The translations under genes and the position numbers were made by a program. DNA of 64,000 nucleotides from Streptomyces stelliscabiei. Its GTDB lineage: Bacteria > Actinomycetota > Actinomycetes > Streptomycetales > Streptomycetaceae. Below are positions 41,987-50,996 of the stretch, in pieces (position 1 is the stretch's first letter; each line of letters starts with the position of its first letter). The notes under the pieces are model-generated. The model ran no database searches and was not told the DNA's origin. It saw only the letters and a program-made list of their open reading frames with translations. The stretch is taken from contig NZ_JADBGF010000001.1 in the NCBI RefSeq assembly GCF_014873495.1, positions 9,548,001 through 9,612,000 of the forward strand, in the 5' to 3' direction.

Positions 41987-43075
41987 GTGATCCCAACACA
42001 GACCGAGGCGCCGGAGCGGCGTGGCACCCCCGAGGACTCGGACGGTACTCCGGTCATATCCGTGCGCCGGCTGTGGAAGGTGTTCGGGCCGAAGGCGGAC
42101 CGGGTGCCGGAGTCGGAGGAGCTGTGCGGCCTCACCCGCCGCGAGCTGATGGACCGTACGGGATGCACCGCCGCCGTGCGCGACGTGAACTTCGACGTCC
42201 GCAAGGGCGAGGTCTTCGTCGTCATGGGACTGTCCGGCTCCGGCAAGTCCACCCTGGTGCGATGTCTGACCCGGCTGATCGAACCCACCGCCGGGGAGAT
42301 CGTCTTCGAGGGCGAGGACATCCGCCAGGCCGACGCCGCACGCCTGCGCGACCTCCGGCGCCGCAAGTTCTCCATGGTCTTCCAGCACTTCGGGCTGCTG
42401 CCCCACCGCCGCGTCGTCGACAACGTGTCCTTCGGGCTGGAGATCCGCGGCATGAGCAGGGCGGAGCGCACCAGGCGGGCCCTGGAGGTCGTCGAGCTCG
42501 TGGGCCTGTCCGGCTACGAGAACTCCTACCCCGACCAGCTCTCCGGCGGTATGCAGCAGCGCGTGGGACTCGCCCGGGCACTGGCCGGCGACCCGGACGT
42601 CCTCTTCTTCGACGAGCCCTTCTCGGCGCTCGACCCGCTGATCCGCCGTGACATGCAGAACGAGGTCATCCGGCTGCACCACGAGGTCGGCAAGACGATG
42701 GTGTTCATCACCCACGACCTCTCCGAGGCCCTCAAGCTCGGCGACCGCATCCTCATCATGCGCGACGGCAAGATGGTCCAGTGCGGCACCGGCGACGAAC
42801 TGGTCGGGGCCCCGGCCGACGACTACGTGCGCGAGTTCGTCAAGGACGTCCCGCGTGGCGACGTGCTCACCCTGCGCTGGATCATGCGCCCGCTCAGCGA
42901 CGGCGACGCCCTGGACGGTCCCGAACTCGGCCCGGACGTCGTGGTGCGCGAGGCCACCCGGGCGGTCCTGGCGGCCGACAAGCCCGTCAAGGTCGTCGAG
43001 AACGGTGAACTGCTCGGGATCGTCGGCGACGAGGAGATCCTCGCGGTGGTCGCCGGGCAGGAAGGCGGCATGTGA
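41987..43075 (+). CDS. Glycine betaine/proline ABC importer, ATP-binding subunit
   Basis: A 362-residue ATPase of the ProV/OpuAA type: ISVRRLWKVFGPKADRVPE, Walker A GLSGSGKSTLVRCL, signature QLSGGMQQRVGLARAL, Walker B DVLFFDEPFSALDPL and the H-loop FITHDLSEALK. The C-terminal extension is only about 80 residues with one CBS-like segment (VVREATRAVLAADKPVKVVENGELLGIVGDEEIL), shorter than the two CBS domains of OpuAA. The RBS AGAGG is 6 nt before the GTG at 41987. It overlaps the permease gene. Confidence 0.92.
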   Translation: MIPTQTEAPERRGTPEDSDGTPVISVRRLWKVFGPKADRVPESEELCGLTRRELMDRTGCTAAVRDVNFDVRKGEVFVVMGLSGSGKSTLVRCLTRLIEPTAGEIVFEGEDIRQADAARLRDLRRRKFSMVFQHFGLLPHRRVVDNVSFGLEIRGMSRAERTRRALEVVELVGLSGYENSYPDQLSGGMQQRVGLARALAGDPDVLFFDEPFSALDPLIRRDMQNEVIRLHHEVGKTMVFITHDLSEALKLGDRILIMRDGKMVQCGTGDELVGAPADDYVREFVKDVPRGDVLTLRWIMRPLSDGDALDGPELGPDVVVREATRAVLAADKPVKVVENGELLGIVGDEEILAVVAGQEGGM

Positions 43076-45105
43076 TGACCGTCGCCGTGGAGAGACCCGA
43101 ACAACCGCAGCAGCCCGAACCGCCCCGGAAGACGGACTCCGCGCCCCCGGCCGCCTCGCCCGCCGCCCGGCTGCGCCGGGTCGGGCGCGGCACGGTGGTG
43201 GCCGCGATCCTGATCGCCTGGCTGCTGCTCTTCGCCGTGCTGCGCGGCAAGCAGACCCTCACCCTCGCGGCGGCCGACCTCACGGACCTGCACCGGTGGA
43301 TCAACGACCTCAACGACTCCGTCGGCGCCAACCGGAACTCCAACCCGCTGTTCCTGTACTTCTTCAACGAGATCCGTCTGGTCATCGACACCCTGGTGAC
43401 CTTCATCCAGGAACTGATCTCCCAGCCCTCCGCCGACCGGCCCCTCCCGCAGATCGGCTGGCTCGGCGTCGTCGGCATCGCGGGCTACGTCTCCTGGGCC
43501 GTGGGCAACTGGCGGGTCGCCCTCCTGGCCGTGGCCGGCTTCACCTTCCTCGGGCTGCAGGGCCTGTGGCAGGAGAGCATGGACACCCTGGCGCTCACCG
43601 TCTCCGCCGTGTGCGTGGCGCTGCTGTTCGCGATCCCGCTGGGCGTGTGGGCGGGCCTGTCCGAACGGTTCAACCGGTTCGTCACACCGTTCCTGGACTT
43701 CATGCAGACGATGCCGACCTTCGTCTACCTGGCCCCGCTGACCCTGTTCTTCCTCATCGGCGGCGCCTCCGCCACCATCGCCACCGTGATCTACGCGGCG
43801 CCGCCCGCGATCCGCATCACCGCGCACGCCATCCGGTCGGTGCCCGAGACCACCGTGGAGGCGGCCGACTCGCTGGGCGCCACCCGGTGGCAGGGGCTGC
43901 TGAAGGTCCTGCTGCCGATGTCCAAGCGGACCGTGGTGATGGGCGTCAACCAGTCGATCATGGCCGCTCTGGCCATGGTGACCATCGCGGCCCTGATCGA
44001 CGCGCCCGGCCTCGGCAAGACCGTCCTCCAGGCCCTGCAGTCGCTCGACGTGGGCACCGCCTTCAACGCGGGACTCGCGATCGTCGTCATGGCCATCGTC
44101 CTCGACCGGGTCACCACCGCCGCCAGCGCGCGCCAGGAGGCGGCCCGGCGCTCGACCGGCCGGTTCGTCACCTGGCGACGGCCGCTGCTGGCCGCCGGCG
44201 GTGTCGTCACCGCCGTCCTCGTCTACATGTCGCACACCTACGTGTGGGCGGCCGAGTTCCCCGGCGAGGGCGACGTCGGCAGCTCCGTCGCGCGAGCGGC
44301 GGACACCACGACCACCTGGGTGCAGGACAGCCTCGCCGGCCTCACCAACGCCTTCCGGGACGCCCTCACCAACGGCCTGCTCAACCCGTTCCAGTCGCTG
44401 CTCACCGACTCCCCGTGGTGGCTCGTCGCCGCGGTGCTCATCGCGCTCGGCACGGTGCTCGGCGGCTGGCGCGCCGGCGTCACCGCGGCCGTGTGCCTGG
44501 GCCTGCTGCTCGGTACGGGTCTGTGGTCGGACAGCATGACCACGCTGGCCTCGACGCTCGTCGCGACGGTGCTGGTGATGGTGCTCGGCATGGCCTTCGG
44601 CGTGTGGATGGGGCGCAGCGCGCTCGTGGACCGCGTCCTGCGGCCCACCCTGGACGCGGCACAGGTCATGCCCCCCTTCGTCTACCTCGTGCCGTTCCTC
44701 GCGCTGTTCGGCGCGACCCGCTTCACGGCCATCGTCGCCGCGATCGTCTACGCCGCCCCGGTCGCCATCAAGATCATCGCGGACGGGGTACGGGCCGTGC
44801 CGGCGACGACCGTGGAGGCGGCCACGGCCGCCGGGTGCAACACCTGGCAGATCATCACCAAGGTTCAACTGCCCATGTCCCGCAGTGCGTTGACGCTCGC
44901 CACCAACCAGGGCCTGATCTATGTACTGTCCATGGTGGTGGTGGGCGGCCTGGTGGGAGCCGGTGCCCTCGGCTACGACGTCGTAGCCGGATTCTCCCAG
45001 GGGCAGCTGTACGGGAAGGGACTCGCGGCGGGCCTCGCCATCGTCCTTCTCGGAGTCATGTTCGACCGGATCACGCAGGCCGCCGCGCGGCGTGTCAGCG
45101 CATAA
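43075..45105 (+). CDS. Glycine betaine ABC importer, tandem double permease
   Basis: A 676-residue membrane protein holding two binding-protein-dependent permease domains in one chain. Domain 1 (about residues 150-345) has EAADSLGATRWQGLLKVLLP and domain 2 (about 460-670) has EAATAAGCNTWQIITKVQLP, the two cytoplasmic EAA loops that contact the ATPases. Most ProW/OpuAB proteins have one such domain and form dimers, so this is an internally duplicated version. The ATG at 43075 (GTG 43072 alternative) overlaps the ATPase gene stop. Confidence 0.92.
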   Translation: MTVAVERPEQPQQPEPPRKTDSAPPAASPAARLRRVGRGTVVAAILIAWLLLFAVLRGKQTLTLAAADLTDLHRWINDLNDSVGANRNSNPLFLYFFNEIRLVIDTLVTFIQELISQPSADRPLPQIGWLGVVGIAGYVSWAVGNWRVALLAVAGFTFLGLQGLWQESMDTLALTVSAVCVALLFAIPLGVWAGLSERFNRFVTPFLDFMQTMPTFVYLAPLTLFFLIGGASATIATVIYAAPPAIRITAHAIRSVPETTVEAADSLGATRWQGLLKVLLPMSKRTVVMGVNQSIMAALAMVTIAALIDAPGLGKTVLQALQSLDVGTAFNAGLAIVVMAIVLDRVTTAASARQEAARRSTGRFVTWRRPLLAAGGVVTAVLVYMSHTYVWAAEFPGEGDVGSSVARAADTTTTWVQDSLAGLTNAFRDALTNGLLNPFQSLLTDSPWWLVAAVLIALGTVLGGWRAGVTAAVCLGLLLGTGLWSDSMTTLASTLVATVLVMVLGMAFGVWMGRSALVDRVLRPTLDAAQVMPPFVYLVPFLALFGATRFTAIVAAIVYAAPVAIKIIADGVRAVPATTVEAATAAGCNTWQIITKVQLPMSRSALTLATNQGLIYVLSMVVVGGLVGAGALGYDVVAGFSQGQLYGKGLAAGLAIVLLGVMFDRITQAAARRVSA

Positions 45106-45117
45106 GGAGCACTGACC

Positions 45118-46098
45118 ATGGCAACACAAGTACGACAGTGGAGAGCCGGCGTGGCCGGACTGGCCGTCCTCGGCCTCGCCCTCACCGCCTGCGGCGGTGC
45201 GAAGGTCGGTGACAGTTCGTCGTCGGGCTCCGAGGAGTCGGGCGGCTCTGGCAAGTGCGGCGCCTTCAACCTCGCCGTCAACCCGTGGGTGGGTTACGAG
45301 GCGAACGCGGCGGTCGTCGCGTACGTCGCCGAGAAGGACCTCGGCTGCAAGGTCACCAAGAAGGACCTCAAGGAGGAGATCGCCTGGCAGGGCTTCGGGA
45401 CGGGCGAGGTCGACGCCGTCATCGAGAACTGGGGCCACGACGACCTGAAGAAGAAGTACATCACCGACCAGAAGACCGCCGTCGAGGCCGGCGCGACCGG
45501 CAACAAGGGTCTGATCGGCTGGTACGTGCCGCCGTGGCTGGCGAAGGCGCACCCGGACATCGTCGACTGGAACAACCTCGACAAGTACGCCGACAAGTTC
45601 AAGACCTCCGAGTCGGGCGGCAAGGGCCAGCTCCTCGACGGCGACCCGTCGTTCGTCACCAACGACGAGGCCCTGGTGAAGAACCTGAAGCTGGACTTCA
45701 AGGTGGTGTACGCGGGCAGCGAGACCGCCCTCATCCAGGCCTTCCGCAAGGCGGAGAAGGACAAGGAATGGGTGATCGGCTACTTCTACGAGCCCCAGTG
45801 GTTCATGGCCGAGGTGCCCCTGGTCAAGGTCAAGCTGCCGGAGTACAAGACGGGCTGTGACGCGGACGCGGAGAAGGTGGCCTGCGACTACCCCGTCTAC
45901 GAACTCGACAAGATCGTCAGCACGAAGTTCGCCGAGTCGGGCAGCCCGGCCTATGACCTGGTCAAGAACTTCACCTGGACCAACGACGACCAGAACACCG
46001 TCGCCAAGTACATCGCGGTGGACAAGATGACGCCCGAGGCCGCGGCGAAGAAGTGGGTCGAGGCCAACCGCGCCAAGGTCGACGCCTGGATCAAGTAA
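45118..46098 (+). CDS. Glycine betaine ABC importer, substrate-binding lipoprotein
   Basis: A 326-residue lipoprotein with lipobox LALTACGGA (Cys about 25). The OpuAC-type domain has FNLAVNPWVGYEANAAVVAYVAE and the aromatic-rich segments IAWQGFGTGEVDAVIENWGHDD, WYVPPWLAKAHPD and YFYEPQWFMAEVPL, consistent with an aromatic cage for quaternary amines. AAGGAGCAC precedes the ATG at 45118. It ends with a strong terminator at 46124. Choline or betaine specificity cannot be told from sequence. Confidence 0.92.
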   Translation: MATQVRQWRAGVAGLAVLGLALTACGGAKVGDSSSSGSEESGGSGKCGAFNLAVNPWVGYEANAAVVAYVAEKDLGCKVTKKDLKEEIAWQGFGTGEVDAVIENWGHDDLKKKYITDQKTAVEAGATGNKGLIGWYVPPWLAKAHPDIVDWNNLDKYADKFKTSESGGKGQLLDGDPSFVTNDEALVKNLKLDFKVVYAGSETALIQAFRKAEKDKEWVIGYFYEPQWFMAEVPLVKVKLPEYKTGCDADAEKVACDYPVYELDKIVSTKFAESGSPAYDLVKNFTWTNDDQNTVAKYIAVDKMTPEAAAKKWVEANRAKVDAWIK

Positions 46099-46123
46099 CC
46101 GCGGGGCGGACCGGCGGTCGAAC

Positions 46124-46169
46124 ATGCCCGGTGGGCGGCGTGCACTGATGTGCGCCGCCCACCGGGCAT
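46124..46169 (+). terminator. 17-bp perfect hairpin after importer operon
   Basis: 46124-46140 is exactly complementary to 46153-46169 with a 12-nt loop, 25 nt after the binding-protein stop. Confidence 0.85.
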
Positions 46170-46288
46170 CGCCGTGTCCGGGGGCGGTTCGAAGGCCCTG
46201 TCCGGTGCCGTGTCCGGGGCCGCCCGCGAGGCCGTTTTCCTCGGGTCCCGGACCTCTTGACACCCCCTCCCCGCGACAGGCACATTGA

Positions 46289-46324
46289 GTTGCGCAACCT
46301 GAACCATGTTGCGCAGACAGCAAC
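46289..46324. promoter_or_regulatory. Betaine-regulon tandem operator 6 (dimethylglycine oxidase operon)
   Basis: GTTGC-GCAACCT-GAACC (46289-46305) and GTTGC-GCAGACA-GCAAC (46308-46324, perfect dyad), offset 19 bp, 38 nt before the ATG. A 10-bp palindrome GTTGCGCAAC (46289-46298) is embedded. Confidence 0.8.
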
Positions 46325-46362
46325 TGAACCGGCTGGACTGGCTTTCAATCGGAGGTGCGGCG

Positions 46363-48801
46363 ATGGCGGGACCCCGAGTGGTCATCATCGGAGCGGGCGT
46401 CGTTGGCGCGGCCCTCGCGGACGAGATCTCCGCGCGCGGCTGGACCGAAGTGACCGTGGTCGACCAGGGCCCGCTCCCCGCCACCGGGGGCTCCTCGTCG
46501 CACGCCCCGGGTCTGGTCTTCCAGACCAACCCGTCCAAGACCATGACCGAACTCGCGCGCTACACCGTCGAGAAGTTCTGCTCCCTCGACGTCGACGGCG
46601 AGCCCTGCTTCCTCCAGGTCGGCGGCCTCGAAGTGGCCACCACCCCCGAGCGCCTGACCGAACTGCACCGCCGGCACGGCTGGATCACCGCCTGGGGCAT
46701 CGAGTCCCGCCTGCTGAGCGCCGACGAATGCGTCGAGCGGCACCCGCTGGTCAACCGCGACCGGGTCCTCGGCGGCCTCCTCGTACCGACGGACGGCCTC
46801 GCCAAGGCCGTCCTCGCCGTCGAGGCGCAGATCCGCCGGGCCACCGAGCGCGGCGTCACCTTCCTCGCCCGCCACGAGGTCCTGGACGTGCTCCGGTCCG
46901 ACGGCGAAGTGACCGGGGTCCGCACCGACCAGGGCGACCTGCCGGCCGACATCGTCGTGTGCTGCGCCGGCATCTGGGGGCCGAAGATCGCCCGCATGGT
47001 GGGCATGAACCTCCCGCTCACCCCGCTCGCCCACCAGCTCGCCTGGACCGGCCCGGTACCGGCGCTGGCCGGCCAGACCGAGGAGGCGGTGCGGCCGATC
47101 CTGCGCCACCAGGACGCCGACCTCTACTACCGCGACCGCTACGACGGCATCGGCATCGGCTACTACGGCCACCGCCCCATGCCCATCTCCGCCGACGACA
47201 TCCTCTCCGTGGACGAGGCCGACGCGATGCCGTCGGTCCTGAAGTTCACCGAGGAGGACTTCGCCGACGCCTGGACCGAGACCCGGTCCCTGCTGCCCGC
47301 GACGGTCGAGGCCAAGGTCGAGGAGGGCATCAACGGCCTGTTCTCCTTCACCACCGACGGCTACCCGCTCCTCGGCGAATCCCCCGACGTCAAGGGCTTC
47401 TGGGTCGCGGAGGCCGTCTGGGTCACCCACTCCGCGGGCGTGGGCCGGGCCGTCGCCGAATGGCTGGTCGACGGCCACTGCTCCTCCTTCGACCTGCACG
47501 AGTGCGACGTCAACCGCTTCGAACCGCACCAGCTGTCCCCGGAGTACGTCCTGGCCCGCGACTGCCAGAACTTCGTCGAGGTCTACGACATCCTGCACCC
47601 CCTGCAGCCGTCCGGTGACCCCCGCCCGATCCGCACCAGCCCCTTCCACACCCGCCAGCAGGAGCACGGCGCCGTCTTCCTGGAGGCGGCCGGCTGGGAG
47701 CGCCCCCAGTGGTACGAGGCCAACGCGGGCCTGGTCGAGGGCCGCAACATCCCCGTCCCCAACGACTGGGCCGCGCGGTACTGGTCGCCCATCGTCGGCG
47801 CCGAGGCCCAGGCCACCCGCGAGACCGTGGCGATGTACGACATGACGGCGCTCAAGCGCCTGGAGGTCACCGGCCCCGGCTCCGCCGCCTTCCTGGAGCG
47901 CCTGGTCACGGGCAAGGTCGCCAAGTCGGTCGGCTCGGTGACATACACCCTGCTGCTCGACCACGACGGCGGCATCCGCAGCGACATCACCGTGGCCCGC
48001 CTCGCCCACGACGTCTTCCAGGTCGGCGCCAACGGCAACCTCGACCTCGACTGGTTCACCCGCCACCTCCCCGCCGACGGCACCGTCCAGGTCCGCGACA
48101 TCACCGCCGGCACCTGCTGCATCGGACTGTGGGGCCCGCTCGCCCGCAAGGTCCTCCAGCCGCTGACGGACGAGGACTTCTCGGCCGACGGTCTGAAGTA
48201 CTTCCGCGCCAAGCGCGCCCACATCGGCTCCGTCCCGGTCACGGCCATGCGGCTGTCGTACGTCGGCGAACTCGGCTGGGAGCTGTACACCACCGCCGAC
48301 CTCGGTCAGAAGCTGTGGGACACCCTGTGGGCCGCAGCCCGGCCGCTCGGCGGTGTCATCGCCGGACGTGGCGCCTTCAACAGCCTGCGCCTGGAGAAGG
48401 GGTACCGCTCCTTCGGCACCGACATGACCTACGAGCACGATCCCTACGAGGCCGGCGTCGGCTTCGCCGTCAAGCGCGACAAGGACGACTTCATCGGCAA
48501 GGCCGCGCTGGAGCGCCGCGCGACCGACGTCCGCCGCAAGCTGACCTGCCTCACCATCGACGACCCCAGGTCGGTCGTCATGGGCAAGGAGCCGGTCTAT
48601 GACGGCGACTCGGCCGTCGGCTACGTCACGAGCGCGGCTTACGGCTACACCATCGGCAAGGGGATCGCGTACGCGTGGCTGCCGGCGGAGCTGGCGGTCC
48701 CCGGGACCGCGCTGCACATCGGGTACTTCGACCAGCGCGTGGAGGCCGTGGTGGCCGAGGAGCCGTTGTTCGACCCGTCGATGTCCCGTCTTCGTGGGTG
48801 A
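46363..48801 (+). CDS. Dimethylglycine oxidase (FAD oxidoreductase fused to GcvT-like folate domain)
   Basis: An 812-residue bifunctional enzyme. The N-terminal DAO-type FAD domain (VVIIGAGVVGAALADEI; SSSHAPGLVFQTNPSKTM, a segment matching Arthrobacter DMGO closely from memory; about residues 1-420) oxidises dimethylglycine. The C-terminal GcvT-like domain (YDMTALKRLEVTGPGSA, DHDGGIRSDITVARL, LSYVGELGWELY, LEKGYRSFGTDM) transfers the methylene group to THF. The ATG at 46363 has GGAGGTG 5 nt upstream. folD and sarcosine oxidase genes follow in the same unit. Confidence 0.92.
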   Translation: MAGPRVVIIGAGVVGAALADEISARGWTEVTVVDQGPLPATGGSSSHAPGLVFQTNPSKTMTELARYTVEKFCSLDVDGEPCFLQVGGLEVATTPERLTELHRRHGWITAWGIESRLLSADECVERHPLVNRDRVLGGLLVPTDGLAKAVLAVEAQIRRATERGVTFLARHEVLDVLRSDGEVTGVRTDQGDLPADIVVCCAGIWGPKIARMVGMNLPLTPLAHQLAWTGPVPALAGQTEEAVRPILRHQDADLYYRDRYDGIGIGYYGHRPMPISADDILSVDEADAMPSVLKFTEEDFADAWTETRSLLPATVEAKVEEGINGLFSFTTDGYPLLGESPDVKGFWVAEAVWVTHSAGVGRAVAEWLVDGHCSSFDLHECDVNRFEPHQLSPEYVLARDCQNFVEVYDILHPLQPSGDPRPIRTSPFHTRQQEHGAVFLEAAGWERPQWYEANAGLVEGRNIPVPNDWAARYWSPIVGAEAQATRETVAMYDMTALKRLEVTGPGSAAFLERLVTGKVAKSVGSVTYTLLLDHDGGIRSDITVARLAHDVFQVGANGNLDLDWFTRHLPADGTVQVRDITAGTCCIGLWGPLARKVLQPLTDEDFSADGLKYFRAKRAHIGSVPVTAMRLSYVGELGWELYTTADLGQKLWDTLWAAARPLGGVIAGRGAFNSLRLEKGYRSFGTDMTYEHDPYEAGVGFAVKRDKDDFIGKAALERRATDVRRKLTCLTIDDPRSVVMGKEPVYDGDSAVGYVTSAAYGYTIGKGIAYAWLPAELAVPGTALHIGYFDQRVEAVVAEEPLFDPSMSRLRG

Positions 48802-48833
48802 GTGGGTCCGGAGATCGAAAAGGAGCACCGACC

Positions 48834-49694
48834 GTGAGCGCACAGTTGCTCGACGGGAAGGCCACGGCCGCCGTCATTCGTCGTGAACTCGCCGAGCGTG
48901 TAGGCAAGTTGACTGCCGCCGGCGGGCCTCCGCCCGGTCTCGGGACCGTCCTCGTCGGGGACGATCCCGGCAGCCGTGCCTATGTGGGGGGCAAGCACCG
49001 GGACTGCGCCCAGGTCGGCATCGCCTCGATCCGTCGCGAACTGCCCGCCGACGCCACACAGCGCCAGGTCGAGGACGTCATCGACGAGCTGAACGCCGAC
49101 CCGGCCTGCACCGGATACATCGTCCAGCTGCCGCTCCCGCGTCATCTGGACGCGGGCGCCGTCCTGGAGCGCATGGACCCGGCGAAGGACGCCGACGGCC
49201 TCCACCCCGTCAGCCTCGGCCGGCTGGTCCTCGGCGGGGCCGCGCCGCTGCCGTGCACCCCGCGCGGCATCGTCGAGCTGCTGCGCCGGTACGAGGTGCC
49301 GATCGCCGGAGCGCGGGTCTGCGTGATCGGACGCGGCATCACGGTGGGACGGCCCCTCGGCCTGCTGCTCACCCGCAGGTCCGAGAACGCCACCGTCACC
49401 CTCTGCCACACCGGAACCACGGGCCTGGCCTGGCACGTGCGCGAGGCGGACATCGTCGTGGCGGCGGCCGGCTCACCCGGACTGATCACCAAGGACATGC
49501 TGCGCCCCGGCGCGGCCGTCCTGGACGTGGGGATCACCCGCACCGACGAGGGTCTGGTCGGCGACGTCCACCCGGACGCCACCCAGGTCGCCGGATGGCT
49601 CGCGCCGATGCCCGGGGGTGTGGGCCCGATGACACGGGCGATGTTGCTGGCCAACGTCGTCGAGGCAGCCGAGAGGAACGCGACCGCCGTATGA
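48834..49694 (+). CDS. folD: Methylenetetrahydrofolate dehydrogenase / methenyl-THF cyclohydrolase
   Basis: A 286-residue bifunctional enzyme. YVGGKHRDCAQVGI holds the catalytic Tyr/Lys pair, VQLPLPRHLD and DADGLHPVSLGRL are the folate site, and GRGITVGRPLGLLLT is the NADP loop. It converts methylene-THF from dimethylglycine and sarcosine oxidation to 10-formyl-THF, the PurU substrate. AAAGGAG precedes the GTG at 48834. A short coupled ORF bridges it to soxB. Confidence 0.95.
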   Translation: MSAQLLDGKATAAVIRRELAERVGKLTAAGGPPPGLGTVLVGDDPGSRAYVGGKHRDCAQVGIASIRRELPADATQRQVEDVIDELNADPACTGYIVQLPLPRHLDAGAVLERMDPAKDADGLHPVSLGRLVLGGAAPLPCTPRGIVELLRRYEVPIAGARVCVIGRGITVGRPLGLLLTRRSENATVTLCHTGTTGLAWHVREADIVVAAAGSPGLITKDMLRPGAAVLDVGITRTDEGLVGDVHPDATQVAGWLAPMPGGVGPMTRAMLLANVVEAAERNATAV

Positions 49695-49756
49695 ACGCGC
49701 ACGTCCCCGAGTACTCGCAGCATCCGCACCTCTCACACGACGGAGACGTCCGATGA
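49691..49756 (+). CDS. 21-codon bridging ORF between folD and soxB
   Basis: ATG at 49691 overlaps the folD stop as ATGA, and its own TGA (49754-49756) overlaps the soxB ATG (49753) as ATGA. The peptide is 21 residues and His-rich (ends HPHLSHDGDVR). It could only be a translational-coupling leader rather than a functional peptide, since soxB also has its own GGAGA. Conservation would have to decide. Confidence 0.4.
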   Translation: MNAHVPEYSQHPHLSHDGDVR

Positions 49757-50985
49757 GCCCCCGTACCCCCGGCGCCGAGCTGCCCGAACACCCCGACTGG
49801 CTGTGGCGCACACCGGAGCCGAAGCGCAGTTACGACGTGATCGTCGTCGGCGGCGGCGGACACGGCCTCGCCACCGCCCACTACCTCGCGAAGAACCACG
49901 GCATCACCAACGTGGCCGTGCTGGAGAAGGGCTGGCTCGCGGGCGGCAACATGGCCCGCAACACCACCATCATCCGCTCCAACTACCTGTGGGACGAGAG
50001 CGCCGGCATCTACGAGCACGCGCTCAAGCTCTGGGAGGGCCTGGCGGAGGAGCTGGACTACCCGATCCTGTTCTCCCAGCGCGGTGTGCTGAACCTGGCG
50101 CACAGCCTGCAGGACGTCCGCGACAGCGTGCGCCGCGTGGAGGCCAACCGCCTCAACGGCGTCGACGCGGAATGGCTGGACGCCGAGCAGGTGAAGGAAG
50201 TCTGCCCGATCGTCAACATCTCCCCGGACGTGCGCTACCCGGTCCTGGGCGCCACCTACCAGCCCCGGGCGGGCATCGCCAAGCACGACCACGTGGCCTG
50301 GGGCCTGGCCCGCTCCGCGGACGCCGCCGGCATCGACATCATCCAGAACTGCGAGGTCACCGGCCTGGACGTGGTCGGCGGCAGAGTGGTCGGTGTGCGG
50401 ACGACGCTCGGCCCGATCGCGGCCGGCAAGGTCGCGCTCTGCTCGGCGGGCCACACCTCGGTCCTGGCCGCCATGGCCGGCATCGAACTCCCGCTCCAGA
50501 GCCACCCGTTGCAGGCACTGGTCTCGGAGCTGCTGGAGCCCGTGCACCCGACGGTCGTGATGTCCAACGCGGTCCATGTGTACGTCAGCCAGGCCCACAA
50601 GGGCGAGCTGGTGATGGGCGCGGGCATCGACGCGTACAACTCCTACACCCAGCGCGGCGCGTTCCACATCATCGAGGAGCAGATGTCCGCCGCGCTGGAA
50701 CTCTTCCCGGTCTTCGCCCGCGCCCACGTCCTGCGCACCTGGGGCGGCATCGTCGACACCAGCCCCGACGCCTCCCCGATCATCGGCCTCAGCCCGGTCG
50801 ACAACCTCTACCTCAACTGCGGCTGGGGCACGGGCGGCTTCAAGGCCACCCCCGGGGTCGGCTGGGTCTACGCCCACACCATCGCCCACGACACCCCCCA
50901 CCCCCTCAACGCCCCCTTCTCGCTCGACCGTTTCACCACCGGCGCGCTCGTCGACGAGCACGGCGCGGCCGCGGTGGCCCACTAG
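49753..50985 (+). CDS. soxB: Sarcosine oxidase subunit beta
   Basis: A 410-residue flavoprotein of the heterotetrameric sarcosine oxidase. The FAD site is VIVVGGGGHGLATAHYLA and RAGIAKHDHVAWG holds the histidine (H178 or H180) expected for covalent FMN. WGGIVDTSPDASPIIG and GWGTGGFKATPGVGW complete the DAO fold. It oxidises sarcosine to glycine and gives methylene-THF together with the alpha subunit. GGAGA lies 7 nt before the ATG at 49753. Confidence 0.94.
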   Translation: MSPRTPGAELPEHPDWLWRTPEPKRSYDVIVVGGGGHGLATAHYLAKNHGITNVAVLEKGWLAGGNMARNTTIIRSNYLWDESAGIYEHALKLWEGLAEELDYPILFSQRGVLNLAHSLQDVRDSVRRVEANRLNGVDAEWLDAEQVKEVCPIVNISPDVRYPVLGATYQPRAGIAKHDHVAWGLARSADAAGIDIIQNCEVTGLDVVGGRVVGVRTTLGPIAAGKVALCSAGHTSVLAAMAGIELPLQSHPLQALVSELLEPVHPTVVMSNAVHVYVSQAHKGELVMGAGIDAYNSYTQRGAFHIIEEQMSAALELFPVFARAHVLRTWGGIVDTSPDASPIIGLSPVDNLYLNCGWGTGGFKATPGVGWVYAHTIAHDTPHPLNAPFSLDRFTTGALVDEHGAAAVAH

Positions 50986-50996
50986 GGAGCCCAACC

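Noticed and set aside
42823..46323. 1,166-codon minus-strand ORF opposite the betaine importer
   Set aside because: Low-complexity shadow translation over three real genes.
46289..46362. Glycine riboswitch before the dimethylglycine oxidase operon
   Set aside because: The leader is too short and holds the tandem GTTGC dyads; no paired aptamer pattern was seen. Same for glyA.
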